From: Ignavibacteria bacterium
GTDB lineage: Bacteria; Bacteroidota; Ignavibacteria; OLB7
Length of the DNA stretch: 64,000 bases
Reading direction: 5' to 3'
Assembly (NCBI GenBank): GCA_020635205.1
Contig: JACKAE010000003.1
Location: forward strand, 310,001-374,000
In this document: positions 34,093 through 42,002 of the stretch, in pieces
Layout of the letters: each line of letters opens with the position of its first letter
How positions within the stretch are numbered: the first letter of the stretch is position 1
Made by a program: the position numbers and the translations under genes
Notes under the pieces: model-generated
What the model saw: the letters and a program-made list of their open reading frames with translations, nothing else
Database searches by the model: none
What the model was told of the DNA's origin: nothing

Positions 34093-35286
34093 ATGTACTA
34101 CAGAATCCGAAGAATCCGACAGGCAGGGGTGATACTTCTCACTCTTCCCCTTCTCTACTCCTCGATAGCTGCTTCCACTACTGAAATAGAACGTGGGGAA
34201 AAAACAGTTGAGCTTAGAGATATTACTGTTACCCCATCAAAAGCCTACGCAACCATCACCTTTCTACTGAGTGGAAAGGCCTCAACGGTTGTCATCGAAA
34301 AGAAGGGAACGAACATAGCACAAGTTCGGATGAAGAGTTTGAAGGCTGAAGCAAAAGCTCTCAACTCGGCTCTTCCTAAACCAGGGGTTCTCTCGGTGAA
34401 AGCACATATCGAGCGAACCGATGTGTTGGTTACCGACGTTCGCTTTAGCCGTGAGGTAACGTCGATGAGTGTTATCCGGCGAGATTCAGCTCAGGTTGTC
34501 GTGAAGGTGAGCCTTGGGAAAGACATTTCAGGTAAGAGTGCGGAGGAGAGCAACCAAAGTGGGAAAACCGACTGGAAGCTATCAACCATTGTAATTGATG
34601 CCGGACATGGTGGGAAAGATCCAGGTGCAATTGGTATAGGTGGCGTTCAGGAGAAAACGATCACACTCGCTGTAGCAAAGAAACTACGTGATGAGTTGAA
34701 GGCGAAGATGCCGGGGGTAAAGATTGTGATGACCCGAGATGGCGACCACTTCGTTGAACTTTATAAGCGGGGAGAGATTGCCAACAGGCAGAATGGCCGC
34801 CTCTTTATCTCCATCCACTGCAATTCGATGCCGGAGAAACCTCACCCAGCAAAAGGGTTCGAGTGCTGGATTCTTCGCCCTGGAAAGAGTGACGACGCGG
34901 CGAGAGTAGCGTCGCGTGAAAATGGCGTAATCCAGTACGAATCGAACAGAAAACGGTACGACACACTCGACGCCGAGATTGCAATTCTTGGGGGCTTAGC
35001 TCAAAGTGCCTCGGCCCGCTACAGCGAACAACTTGCCTCGGAGATTCGTTCTTCAATGCAATCGAAAACTCCGTTGAAAGATCGCGGGATTCACCAAGCA
35101 GGATTTTACGTCTTAGTCGGCGCCTCGATGCCGGCTGTGCTAGTAGAGTTGGGATACGTCAGCAACGAAGACGACGTGAAAACACTCAAGAGTTCCGCTG
35201 GCCAAAGGAAGATGGCGAAAGCGTTGGCCGAGGGGATCAGGAATTTCGAGAAGGTTTACGCAGAGTCGTTGAACGTTGGGAAATGA
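34093..35286 (+). CDS. N-acetylmuramoyl-L-alanine amidase (AmiC-like, Amidase_3)
   Basis: This 397-residue protein has a signal peptide (IRQAGVILLTLPLLYSSIAAS), an AMIN-like beta domain at about 35-150 and a zinc amidase domain from about 168. Catalytic-domain motifs are IVIDAGHGGKDPGAIG (Zn His), QEKTITLAVAKKL (Zn Glu), RDGDHFVEL, FISIHCNSMP (Zn His) and PAVLVELGYVSNEDD (catalytic Glu). It cleaves peptidoglycan stem peptides in the periplasm, mostly at cell separation. It is convergent with an L,D-transpeptidase gene. Its stop codon lies within a perfect 22-nt palindrome. Confidence 0.93.
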   Translation: MYYRIRRIRQAGVILLTLPLLYSSIAASTTEIERGEKTVELRDITVTPSKAYATITFLLSGKASTVVIEKKGTNIAQVRMKSLKAEAKALNSALPKPGVLSVKAHIERTDVLVTDVRFSREVTSMSVIRRDSAQVVVKVSLGKDISGKSAEESNQSGKTDWKLSTIVIDAGHGGKDPGAIGIGGVQEKTITLAVAKKLRDELKAKMPGVKIVMTRDGDHFVELYKRGEIANRQNGRLFISIHCNSMPEKPHPAKGFECWILRPGKSDDAARVASRENGVIQYESNRKRYDTLDAEIAILGGLAQSASARYSEQLASEIRSSMQSKTPLKDRGIHQAGFYVLVGASMPAVLVELGYVSNEDDVKTLKSSAGQRKMAKALAEGIRNFEKVYAESLNVGK

Positions 35287-35304
35287 TGTGATGCATCACA
35301 TCAT
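35283..35304. repeat. Perfect 22-nt palindrome at the amidase stop codon
   Basis: ATGATGTGATG is followed directly by its exact reverse complement CATCACATCAT, without a loop. It covers the amidase TGA (35284-35286) and lies between two convergent genes. It could be a short bidirectional end structure or a protein-binding site; no T-run follows. Confidence 0.6.
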
Positions 35305-35312
35305 CCCAACCA

Positions 35313-36146
35313 TTAATCCACAATCTCCGGCAACCCCTGCATCTCAGGAACGCGCTGGCGCGGAATACGACTCTTCGAGCCGGCATCAATGTGCCAACTT
35401 ACCCGCGTCCCACCGATATGTACCAGCGGAGGCTCGTTCGTCTCAAACAGATTTCCGGCATAGAGAGCTTCAATCCGTTCATCCCCAAGTCCACGCATCC
35501 GAGCGGTAGTGGTGTCGATAACAAATGCGTCGACCGTATCGGAAGGATCGCAGAAGGCAACAACACGGGCAGGGTCGCCATTGTGGACGATAATTGGAGC
35601 ACCGACGTGAACGATAGAGTACATCTCCTTAATCTGTTCACGCGACATCCGCATACATCCGTGTGAAGAGGGACGAACCCCGAGGTAGCCGTAGTAGCCC
35701 GATCCATCCAACCCGTGAAAGCCCACACCCCCATACACTCCAATCCAGTTGTGGAGCTTCGCATCGTTGAACTGGCGACTGATGGCCATCGGCGTCATAT
35801 ACTGCACAGTGAAAATTCCGGTTGGGGTCGACATCCCCTCGCTGATGTATGGATTCCCACTGGAAATCAGGAATGTTCGGGCATTCCCATCACGATTGTG
35901 AACGGTGACATTCTGCCTTTTCAGATTTACCTCGAGGTAAATCGAATCGGTTGTGTAGAGCGTATCACGCACATCTAAATGGCTTTGAATCAACGCTGCT
36001 GGACGAAGACTGTAGGTTGGCTCAACTGGCTCTTCTCCTGAAAGTGCGTTGAACTGATTGTCAGCACTTCCAGTGGAGAAAAGAGCAAAGAAGCTGACTA
36101 AAAGAACCAGCCCTACTGCACCAAACGTACTCTGTTTATTCTTCAT
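35313..36146 (-). CDS. L,D-transpeptidase (YkuD domain)
   Basis: With the ATG at 36146 the protein is about 277 residues long and begins with a clear signal sequence (FGAVGLVLLVSFFALFSTG); an upstream frame of 38 codons is not needed. The YkuD domain runs from about residue 70 to 200: SIYLEVNLKRQNVTVHNRDG, STPTGIFTVQ, IGVYGGVGFHGLDGSG, and the catalytic RPSSHGCMRMS with nucleophile Cys. It forms 3-3 peptidoglycan cross-links or attaches envelope proteins in the periplasm. The C-terminal 80 residues lie outside the domain. It is convergent with the amidase. Confidence 0.92.
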   Translation of the reverse strand: MKNKQSTFGAVGLVLLVSFFALFSTGSADNQFNALSGEEPVEPTYSLRPAALIQSHLDVRDTLYTTDSIYLEVNLKRQNVTVHNRDGNARTFLISSGNPYISEGMSTPTGIFTVQYMTPMAISRQFNDAKLHNWIGVYGGVGFHGLDGSGYYGYLGVRPSSHGCMRMSREQIKEMYSIVHVGAPIIVHNGDPARVVAFCDPSDTVDAFVIDTTTARMRGLGDERIEALYAGNLFETNEPPLVHIGGTRVSWHIDAGSKSRIPRQRVPEMQGLPEIVD

Positions 36147-36372
36147 ACTACCTAACCAATCACAATGGTTTGAACCCAAAACGGCTTGCGCCTCTACCGT
36201 GAACGAAATATAAGCCGGAATGGCGGAATGACCGCCAACAGAAGGGTGTAATGATTTCAATAGTTATCACGATAAACCCAAGGCTGGCACGACCTGTAGC
36301 CCTTTTTCATGGCGTTGTTCCGTACATTTGTACGTGGGCTTCCCATAAATAACAAACAACGCTGAAAGAACA

Positions 36373-37242
36373 ATGCTTGCAAATTCATATTTGATTCTCG
36401 GCCCTCACGGGCCATCCGATATTGCCTTCGCGGCAATTACGCAACGCCATACGATCCCTCTGGTCTGGGCTTTCCTTGCCGGATCTGAGGGGGCACGCTT
36501 CAACAAGGAAGGGAACGAATACTTCTTCGCCATGAATGTCGACGATGGGCTAAAAATCCTCGACCGAGGAATGGCAGCCTGGAACTACAACAACTACTTC
36601 CGCGATATGTTCGCTCCAGTTGGCGTTTTTCGTCAGTGGCTTCAGAATTATAGACCGGAGACACCGATTTACATCAACGTGACAGAATTGATTCAACGCT
36701 CTCCGACGCCGGAGCAAGATGTGGAATCATTGAGCAATCTCGGTGAGAAAGTTCGTGAGGCATTCGCAAACATCGAGGAGCAACAGTTCACCCACTTCAT
36801 TAACGATCTTCGGGCAATGGCTCACCCCTTCATCACCGTCCCAATCACTGGTGACCGTGAGCGCGACGCATATATTCTGACCTTTGAAGTGCGGGATACG
36901 GCAAGCGTGGAGGCGGAGATGGCATTGCAAATGATTGGAGTAGATCGGGATAAATCGTTGCTGCGCGCAGCTACTGCAACGCTGCCAAAGTTGGATGCGG
37001 AAGAGGATGAATCCGAGATATTGCCAGCGAAGGAACCTCGTGAGGATGATTCCTTCTTCACTACAGTCTTTGCTCCAGAGGGAACCGATATTAAGAAGTT
37101 TTTTATCGACAATCTTGGCATGACGCTCGACCGTGAGACCCCTCGCTATATCTTCTTAGAGCATAATGGTGAGCGGCTGAAAGTGATTAAGCTGGCAAAA
37201 CCTGTTGCCCAACGAGTAGAAGAAGAGATGCAAGACCTCTGA
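36373..37242 (+). CDS. Protein of unknown function
   Basis: This 289-residue soluble protein has no signal peptide. It starts LANSYLILGPHGPSDIAFAAITQRHTIPLVWAFLAG and seems to have two parts: an alpha/beta-like region to about residue 190, and a C-terminal acidic linker (DAEEDESEILPAKEPREDD) followed by a small domain from about 228 (SFFTTVFAPEGTDIKKFF... RYIFLEHNGERLKVIKLAKP). I do not recognise the family. It is a single-gene unit with its own promoter region (about 110 nt between it and the divergent transpeptidase) and a strong terminator. No neighbour suggests a role. Confidence 0.7.
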   Translation: MLANSYLILGPHGPSDIAFAAITQRHTIPLVWAFLAGSEGARFNKEGNEYFFAMNVDDGLKILDRGMAAWNYNNYFRDMFAPVGVFRQWLQNYRPETPIYINVTELIQRSPTPEQDVESLSNLGEKVREAFANIEEQQFTHFINDLRAMAHPFITVPITGDRERDAYILTFEVRDTASVEAEMALQMIGVDRDKSLLRAATATLPKLDAEEDESEILPAKEPREDDSFFTTVFAPEGTDIKKFFIDNLGMTLDRETPRYIFLEHNGERLKVIKLAKPVAQRVEEEMQDL

Positions 37243-37296
37243 AGAGCTGGTCTCGTTCTCGTTGAGGCCTAAGCAGAAAAAAAGAGCACAAACAAA

Positions 37297-37334
37297 AAAG
37301 GGGCGGAACATCTCTGAGAATGTTCCGCCCCTTT
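37297..37334. terminator. Bidirectional terminator between convergent genes
   Basis: A 15-bp perfect stem, AAAGGGGCGGAACAT with ATGTTCCGCCCCTTT, has an 8-nt loop. It has T-rich ends on both strands and lies between the unknown gene at 36.4 kb and the GIY-YIG gene. Confidence 0.9.
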
Positions 37335-37375
37335 GATATTTATCGTTGGATGAACTGCTATGGCAGTGAAGAAGA

Positions 37376-37645
37376 TTATGTGTCACCTCTGCCGGGGCGT
37401 GTGCTGATGCGACTGGAGTAGAGAAGACGAATTCCTTTCTCTTGATCTTCGAGACTCTTCAGGTATTGAACGCGATCTTTCGCTTCGTCCATACCGTTGC
37501 AAATCTCGACGTAGACACATTCCCATGGGGCGTCGGAAACAGTTAACCGACGTGATGAGGCTACTTTACGCGCAAGGTCGGCAGTAACCCCAACTGAATG
37601 TTTGCCGGTGAGGGTGCTTCTCATTACATATACATACGCAGACAT
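37376..37645 (-). CDS. Degenerate GIY-YIG domain protein
   Basis: This 89-residue protein has the size and layout of stand-alone GIY-YIG (YhbQ/UPF0213-like) nucleases: YVYVMRSTLTGKHSVGVTADLARKV corresponds to the usual YVYILRS...YIGITNDLERRL, and GMDEAKDRVQYLKSLEDQEK to the A..RE..LK helix. The second motif lacks the catalytic Tyr (HSVG instead of YIG), and the usual Glu of RE is Val. Nuclease activity is therefore doubtful. A strong GAGGAGGG ribosome binding site lies 4 nt from the ATG, so the protein is likely made. It shares its strand with tRNA-Gly about 70 nt upstream. Confidence 0.7.
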   Translation of the reverse strand: MSAYVYVMRSTLTGKHSVGVTADLARKVASSRRLTVSDAPWECVYVEICNGMDEAKDRVQYLKSLEDQEKGIRLLYSSRISTRPGRGDT

Positions 37646-37715
37646 AAATCCCTCCTCATCTTAAGTTTCGGCAGATGCTCAACGCACTGGACACAATACG
37701 TTGAATAATCATCCG

Positions 37716-37787
37716 AGCGGGAGACGGGGATCGAACCCGCGACGTCAAGCTTGGGAAGCTTGCATTCTACCACTGAATTACTCCCGC
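37716..37787 (-). tRNA. tRNA-Gly (anticodon CCC)
   Basis: On the minus strand: acceptor GCGGGAG with CTCCCGC, D-loop TTCAGTGGTAGAA, anticodon arm CAAGC-TTCCCAA-GCTTG with CCC, T-arm GCGGGTTCGATCCCCGT, and discriminator T. It is 72 nt long and CCA is not encoded. Confidence 0.95.
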
Positions 37788-37924
37788 ATTGCGTTTTGGT
37801 GTAGTTTCAGCCATTCCGAAGCAGACAGAAACTGCACGAAAAACAAACGCTAAATCTACTATTGTCCGATAGAGAAAACAAGAAAAGAAAGAATAAATTC
37901 TATCGCTATAATTTCAGGAATTCG

Positions 37925-38323
37925 ATGGAAGAAAAAGAGATTATTGCTGTTGCAGTTGGCCTAATGTTCAACAACCGAGGGGAAGTCCTCCTATGCCAAC
38001 GCCCGGAAGAAAAGAGCTATCCGCTGAAGTGGGAGTTCCCCGGCGGGAAAGTGGAGAGTGGAGAAACCTCGATTGAAGGACTTCGCCGCGAGTTGCGCGA
38101 AGAACTCGAGATTGTCTCCAGCGAGGAGAAGCTATTCCACGTGGAGACGACATCCTACTCTGACGGACGCACCTATCGGGTGGAATACTTTCAGATTCAG
38201 TCGTGGGAAGGTCACCTTCGGAACATTGAGTTTGCCGACATCGCCTGGGTTCACCCAAAAGACTTTCCGAACTATGATATTCTTGAGGGAAACAGAGAGG
38301 TTTGCCAGATGATTGCAGGGTAA
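37925..38323 (+). CDS. Nudix hydrolase (MutT/NudG-like)
   Basis: I chose the ATG at 37925 (MEEKEIIAVAVGLMF) with AGGA five bases upstream; a TTG 63 nt earlier gives a Lys/Arg-rich tail unlike the family. About 132 residues hold the full Nudix box G-x5-E-x7-REUxEExGU as GGKVESGETSIEGLRRELREELEI. The preceding EVLLCQRPEEKSYPLKWEFPGGK is typical of (deoxy)nucleoside triphosphatases such as MutT and NudG that hydrolyse oxidised or non-canonical nucleotides. It is a single gene, tail-to-tail with the metal operon. Confidence 0.92.
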   Translation: MEEKEIIAVAVGLMFNNRGEVLLCQRPEEKSYPLKWEFPGGKVESGETSIEGLRRELREELEIVSSEEKLFHVETTSYSDGRTYRVEYFQIQSWEGHLRNIEFADIAWVHPKDFPNYDILEGNREVCQMIAG

Positions 38324-38355
38324 GCTCTGATCGATGTAGAGCTTACCCTCCCAGA

Positions 38356-38760
38356 TCAGTCCTCTTCGTCTGCATCAACCAGCACCTTAATTTCCACCAC
38401 CGGTACAAACGTCGGGTCATCCTGCTGCTTTCGCTCGAACTTCAAGATGTCGTAGTAGACACAACGGTTGCCACTGTGGACAGGCCACTCGCGACAGGTA
38501 TCGGGTCTTGCATCGTATATCGAGCAGAGCCGCGTTGTCTGGTTCAGAAAAATGCAGGTCTCTTCAAAGATCAAATCACTCTTCCTCTTCAGAGCGCGGT
38601 GGCCGTCAACAATCCGCGTAAACTTTTCCTTCGCTTCGTCCGGAGTTAACCCGAAATGCTTTCCCAATCGCTTAATGTCTTTCTTCCAGACATCGACACG
38701 ATCGTATATCGAGCAACAGTAACCGACACAGTCGGTGCAATCGTACTTCAGTTTTCCCAC
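38356..38760 (-). CDS. YkgJ family cysteine cluster protein
   Basis: This protein of about 134 residues has the zinc- or iron-chelating YkgJ cluster: YDCTDCVGYCCSIYD at the N-terminus, then ETCIFLNQTTRLCSIYDARPDTCREWPVH with paired Cys. I set the start at the GTG at 38760 (VGKLKYDC), 11 nt after the preceding permease stop; the frame extends far upstream inside the permease gene, but that part is not family-like. It is last in the seven-gene metal uptake operon, which is suggestive given its Cys-rich metal-binding character. A regulatory or metallochaperone role is inference. Confidence 0.75.
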   Translation of the reverse strand: MGKLKYDCTDCVGYCCSIYDRVDVWKKDIKRLGKHFGLTPDEAKEKFTRIVDGHRALKRKSDLIFEETCIFLNQTTRLCSIYDARPDTCREWPVHSGNRCVYYDILKFERKQQDDPTFVPVVEIKVLVDADEED

Positions 38761-38771
38761 AGATTTTTCCG

Positions 38772-39689
38772 TTATATGTTTTGGACTGAGGAGAGATCCT
38801 CTTCTCCCCTCTCGGCACGCCCCATCATTCGCCGCATCCGTATCCGACGAGATAGAATTCCATGTGTCGGTGAAAAGAAGAGCGCGAACGCGAAGAGTAT
38901 CCCCGACACAACAGCCATCGCTCCGGCAATCGAGCCGTCGAGGAATGATGCAAGATAATACCCACCGACGGCAGATACTAACGAAAGAAGTACACCATAG
39001 ATCAACATCTGGTGAAGTCGATCGGTTAGAAGCCAGGCCGTAACCGACGGAGCAATCAACATTGCCACAACAAGTATCGCCCCAACCGACCAAAAGGCTC
39101 CAACTGTTGTCAACGACACCATACCCATCAGGGCATAGTGCCAGAAGGTTGCGGAGATACCGAGCGATACTGCAAGCGAAGGATCGAACGCCGTGATCTT
39201 CAACTCTTTATACCCCACCAAAACAAAGATGATGTTCAAGAGAAAGATTCCAGCGAGAGTTAACACAGCAGAAGGAACCTGCACTCCAGCAATGGAAACC
39301 ATGTCGAACGTGATGTAGGCGATCTCACCGTAGAGAACACAGTCCTGATCGAGATCTACCATTCCAGCGTAGCGGGAAATTAGAATCACCCCAATGGCAA
39401 AGAGCCAAGTGAAGGTAACCCCAATCGACGCATCTTGCTGAAGCCGTCCTTTGCGGTGAAGTGTCTCTACCAGAAATGCTGTCAGCAGACCAAACCCGGC
39501 AGCACCGAGAAGCATGGGAATTGAGGAACGACTGCCAGTAAGCAGGAACGCAATAACGATACCGGGAAGAACCGCGTGGCTGATTGCATCCCCCAACATC
39601 GACATTTTTCGCAACACCAAAAACGAACCGATAAGCGCGCAAGAAGCCCCAGCGAGCGTACCAGTTAGTATAATCCAGAAAGCATCCAT
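38772..39689 (-). CDS. Metal (Mn/Zn/Fe) ABC transporter permease, ABC-3 family
   Basis: This 305-residue protein has eight to nine membrane helices. Family features are WIILTGTLAGASCALIGSFLVLRKMSMLGDAISHAVLPGIVIAF, RKGRLQQDASIGVTFTWLFAIGVILIS, and LKITAFDPSLAVSLG, all as in ZnuB/MntB/TroD. It is the second permease of the operon; together with the fused permease at 40.7-42.0 kb it would give a heterodimeric channel served by the ATPase at 42.0-42.8 kb, as in TroCD-type systems. It begins 42 nt after the outer-membrane protein gene. Confidence 0.92.
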   Translation of the reverse strand: MDAFWIILTGTLAGASCALIGSFLVLRKMSMLGDAISHAVLPGIVIAFLLTGSRSSIPMLLGAAGFGLLTAFLVETLHRKGRLQQDASIGVTFTWLFAIGVILISRYAGMVDLDQDCVLYGEIAYITFDMVSIAGVQVPSAVLTLAGIFLLNIIFVLVGYKELKITAFDPSLAVSLGISATFWHYALMGMVSLTTVGAFWSVGAILVVAMLIAPSVTAWLLTDRLHQMLIYGVLLSLVSAVGGYYLASFLDGSIAGAMAVVSGILFAFALFFSPTHGILSRRIRMRRMMGRAERGEEDLSSVQNI

Positions 39690-39731
39690 ACGTATCGTTG
39701 GTCAGTAGATTCTTCTCACAGATTTTTCCCA

Positions 39732-40619
39732 CTATCGCGGCAACCGAACCGACAGTCCGGCTCCTAAGAAGAGGTCTTCCGCTTCTGTAGTCAATCCTAT
39801 CCCGGAGCTAAGATCAAGTTGTACGTTGTTGGTCACAAGCCAAGTCAAACCAGAATCAAAGGAATGTTCTGGATTCTCTTCCCAAGGACCATTCCCATAC
39901 AGCTCGAAAAAGCATCCGAAAGCGTCTGTTAGGCTGAGGCCGAGAGCAACTGTGTAGAGTCCTGTAAGCTCTTCATCTTCCCAGGCTCCGCCGATATTAT
40001 AACCGAGCGAGAAGGTCTCAGAAAGATCGTGTGCCACAGCAAGTCGTATGTCGGGAACTATCACTTCAGGTGCAATACCGTTAGCCCCAACCGGCAGGGT
40101 GAGGTGGGCGAGCAAAGCTACCTGCGGTGACAACCCATCCCCCTTTAGTAGTCGAGCTTTCCCCCCAATGAAAATGTCGCCGAAACCTGAAAGGTCAGTG
40201 TAGTAATTGCACGGAGGTAAGGGGAAGATGTCTTTGCGACAGTCATTACGGGGATCAAAGTTCTGGGCAATCCACGATCCCCCGACGCGAAGCTCTACCC
40301 CATCAAGCAGACCAACCCGCACTAACAGTGCTGGTGCAGTCAGCTTTTGCTCTGTATCGGTTGAATCTGACCCACCATATATGTCGACAAACTCGTTCAC
40401 AGAGATTTCAACTCCTGCTTCAATCTGAACGCTCCCCGGAGCAATCGTCGTTGCCGACTCTGTCTGGTCAGGGCGATCGGTAACCAATTCTTCACCCTCA
40501 ACTCCCTGCCCCACCATAAGTGATGGGAAGAGGGCCAGCACTAAGAACATAGCTACCCATCGTATCCTCAAATCGCGATGATTTGTCTGGCTCACGTTCT
40601 GGTATTCGTTCCTTAGCAT
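39732..40619 (-). CDS. Predicted outer-membrane channel-like protein inside the metal operon
   Basis: This 295-residue protein has a signal sequence after a basic start (WVAMFLVLALFPSLMVGQG) and then many amphipathic beta strands ending in Arg (LFLGAGLSVRLPR). ELVTDRPDQTESATTIAPGSVQIEAGVE is the characteristic start of the phenol_MetA_deg-like 'transporter' barrel family. Position between two ABC permease genes (gaps of 87 and 42 nt) suggests it carries metal, or a metal complex, across the outer membrane; no TonB box or plug is seen. The annotated function of this family is weak, so the role is inference. Confidence 0.72.
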   Translation of the reverse strand: MLRNEYQNVSQTNHRDLRIRWVAMFLVLALFPSLMVGQGVEGEELVTDRPDQTESATTIAPGSVQIEAGVEISVNEFVDIYGGSDSTDTEQKLTAPALLVRVGLLDGVELRVGGSWIAQNFDPRNDCRKDIFPLPPCNYYTDLSGFGDIFIGGKARLLKGDGLSPQVALLAHLTLPVGANGIAPEVIVPDIRLAVAHDLSETFSLGYNIGGAWEDEELTGLYTVALGLSLTDAFGCFFELYGNGPWEENPEHSFDSGLTWLVTNNVQLDLSSGIGLTTEAEDLFLGAGLSVRLPR

Positions 40620-40706
40620 AGTTGTTCAAGTTTTTTCAATCAACTCAATTCATCGTTCGATTGAGAATAGAAGGATCCGTCGCCTCAGCTACCCTCATCT
40701 TCTCTG

Positions 40707-42002
40707 TTACCTATATGGTATCACTTGCTGGTGCGGATCGCTCTCTGGTCTATTCAGCAATCCTTCCAGCTCCCTCTCAAGTTCTGGCGTCAACACATGC
40801 TCAATCGACTCAGCATCGTCGTGAACGTGATCCGGTGCTATCCGAACGTACTCTGTTAGGTAGACTTCCCAGAGGCGATGCAACCGAGTAATGCGCGCCC
40901 CTCGGGCTATCCCTTCCGGCGTAAGGCTCCAGCGATCCCCCACTCTCTCCTGCACATATCTGTCACTCACAAGTCTGGCCAGCCCCCTGCGCAATGTTGC
41001 AAGTGGAATCATGCGGTACTCTTGAATCTCCTTCAGGCTTCTCTCACCCTGAAGGTTCCCATCAACTTCCCCTATTCGGTGCATGGTCTTCAGAATATTT
41101 TCGGCGAGGGTAACGCGCACATTTTGGCGTCGGCGAAGAGCGCGGGCAATCACTCCACGCCCCGGCGCAACCAATAGCGAGAAAAAGAACGTGAGAGAAG
41201 CAACCACAACAATCCAGGGACCTGTCGGCATCTTCGGTTCCAAGTAGCTAATGAAAGCACCGCCATATCCTGAAACAATGCCGAAAAGCGAAGAGAGGAG
41301 AATCATCACCCCGAGCCGTTCGGTCCAGTAGCGAGCAGCAGCAGCAGGTGTGATGAGCATCGCAGCCATCAACACCACACCGACAGCCTGAATGCCAACA
41401 ACAACGGCAAGAACGAGAAGCGTTGTCATCAGAAGTTCGAGGAAGCGGGCAGGAAAACCGATAGCCTTCGTAAAGTCAGGATCGAACGAGATAAGCTTCA
41501 GTTCCTTGAAACTGAAAAGGATAATCAGCAGCAGAAGAAGACTTACCGAGCCGAAGATGACAACATCTTTCGTGAGAAGCGAAGCAGCCTGACCGAAGAG
41601 GAACTTATCAAGTCCAGTTTGATTTGCTGAACCGGAGTGCTGGATATGTGTGAGAAGAAGAATACCGAGTCCGAAAAAGACACTCAGCGTCAAACCGATT
41701 GCGGCATCTTCTCTAATTCTGCTTTTGCGGACGATGTAATCCATCGAGACCATGCTGAACCACCCGGTGACGATTGCCCCAATCATCAAGGCGAGGGGAT
41801 CTTTCGTACCAACAATCATGAAGGCAAGGGCAACGCCGGGGAGAACTGCGTGGGCAACGGCATCCCCTACTAATGCACGTTTGCGTAGGAGTGCAAAGCA
41901 TCCGATTGCAGCCGACCCAACGCCGAGAAGAATCGAGCCGAGCACAACAGTTCGGATACTTGAATCTCGCAAGAGAAAAAAATCGAGCAGCTCGGGGTTC
42001 AT
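40707..42002 (-). CDS. Metal ABC permease fused to a DtxR/MntR-like regulator module
   Basis: This 431-residue protein starts as an ABC-3 permease (about residues 1-285, with GSAAIGCFALLRKRALVGDAVAHAVLPGVALAF and KSRIREDAAIGLTLSVFFGLG). After the last helix comes a winged helix (LKEIQEYRMIPLATLRRGLARLVSDRYV, then DRWSLTPEGIARG) and a DtxR dimerisation and metal-binding segment, LHRLWEVYLTEYVRIAPDHVHDDAESIEH. The latter keeps His/Glu in HRLWE and VH..AE..EH, the MntR-type ligand set. The end PESDPHQQVIP mirrors NPTHDPHGDPIP of the separate repressor. No SH3-like domain is present. It may sense cytosolic metal or gate transport. The ATG overlaps the upstream gene by 4 nt. Confidence 0.9.
   Translation of the reverse strand: MNPELLDFFLLRDSSIRTVVLGSILLGVGSAAIGCFALLRKRALVGDAVAHAVLPGVALAFMIVGTKDPLALMIGAIVTGWFSMVSMDYIVRKSRIREDAAIGLTLSVFFGLGILLLTHIQHSGSANQTGLDKFLFGQAASLLTKDVVIFGSVSLLLLLIILFSFKELKLISFDPDFTKAIGFPARFLELLMTTLLVLAVVVGIQAVGVVLMAAMLITPAAAARYWTERLGVMILLSSLFGIVSGYGGAFISYLEPKMPTGPWIVVVASLTFFFSLLVAPGRGVIARALRRRQNVRVTLAENILKTMHRIGEVDGNLQGERSLKEIQEYRMIPLATLRRGLARLVSDRYVQERVGDRWSLTPEGIARGARITRLHRLWEVYLTEYVRIAPDHVHDDAESIEHVLTPELERELEGLLNRPESDPHQQVIPYR

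Noticed and set aside
38761..39093. Long upstream extension of the YkgJ-like frame
   Set aside because: It lies inside the permease gene on the same strand in another frame, and its residues do not resemble the family. A GTG at 38760 gives a normal-length protein.
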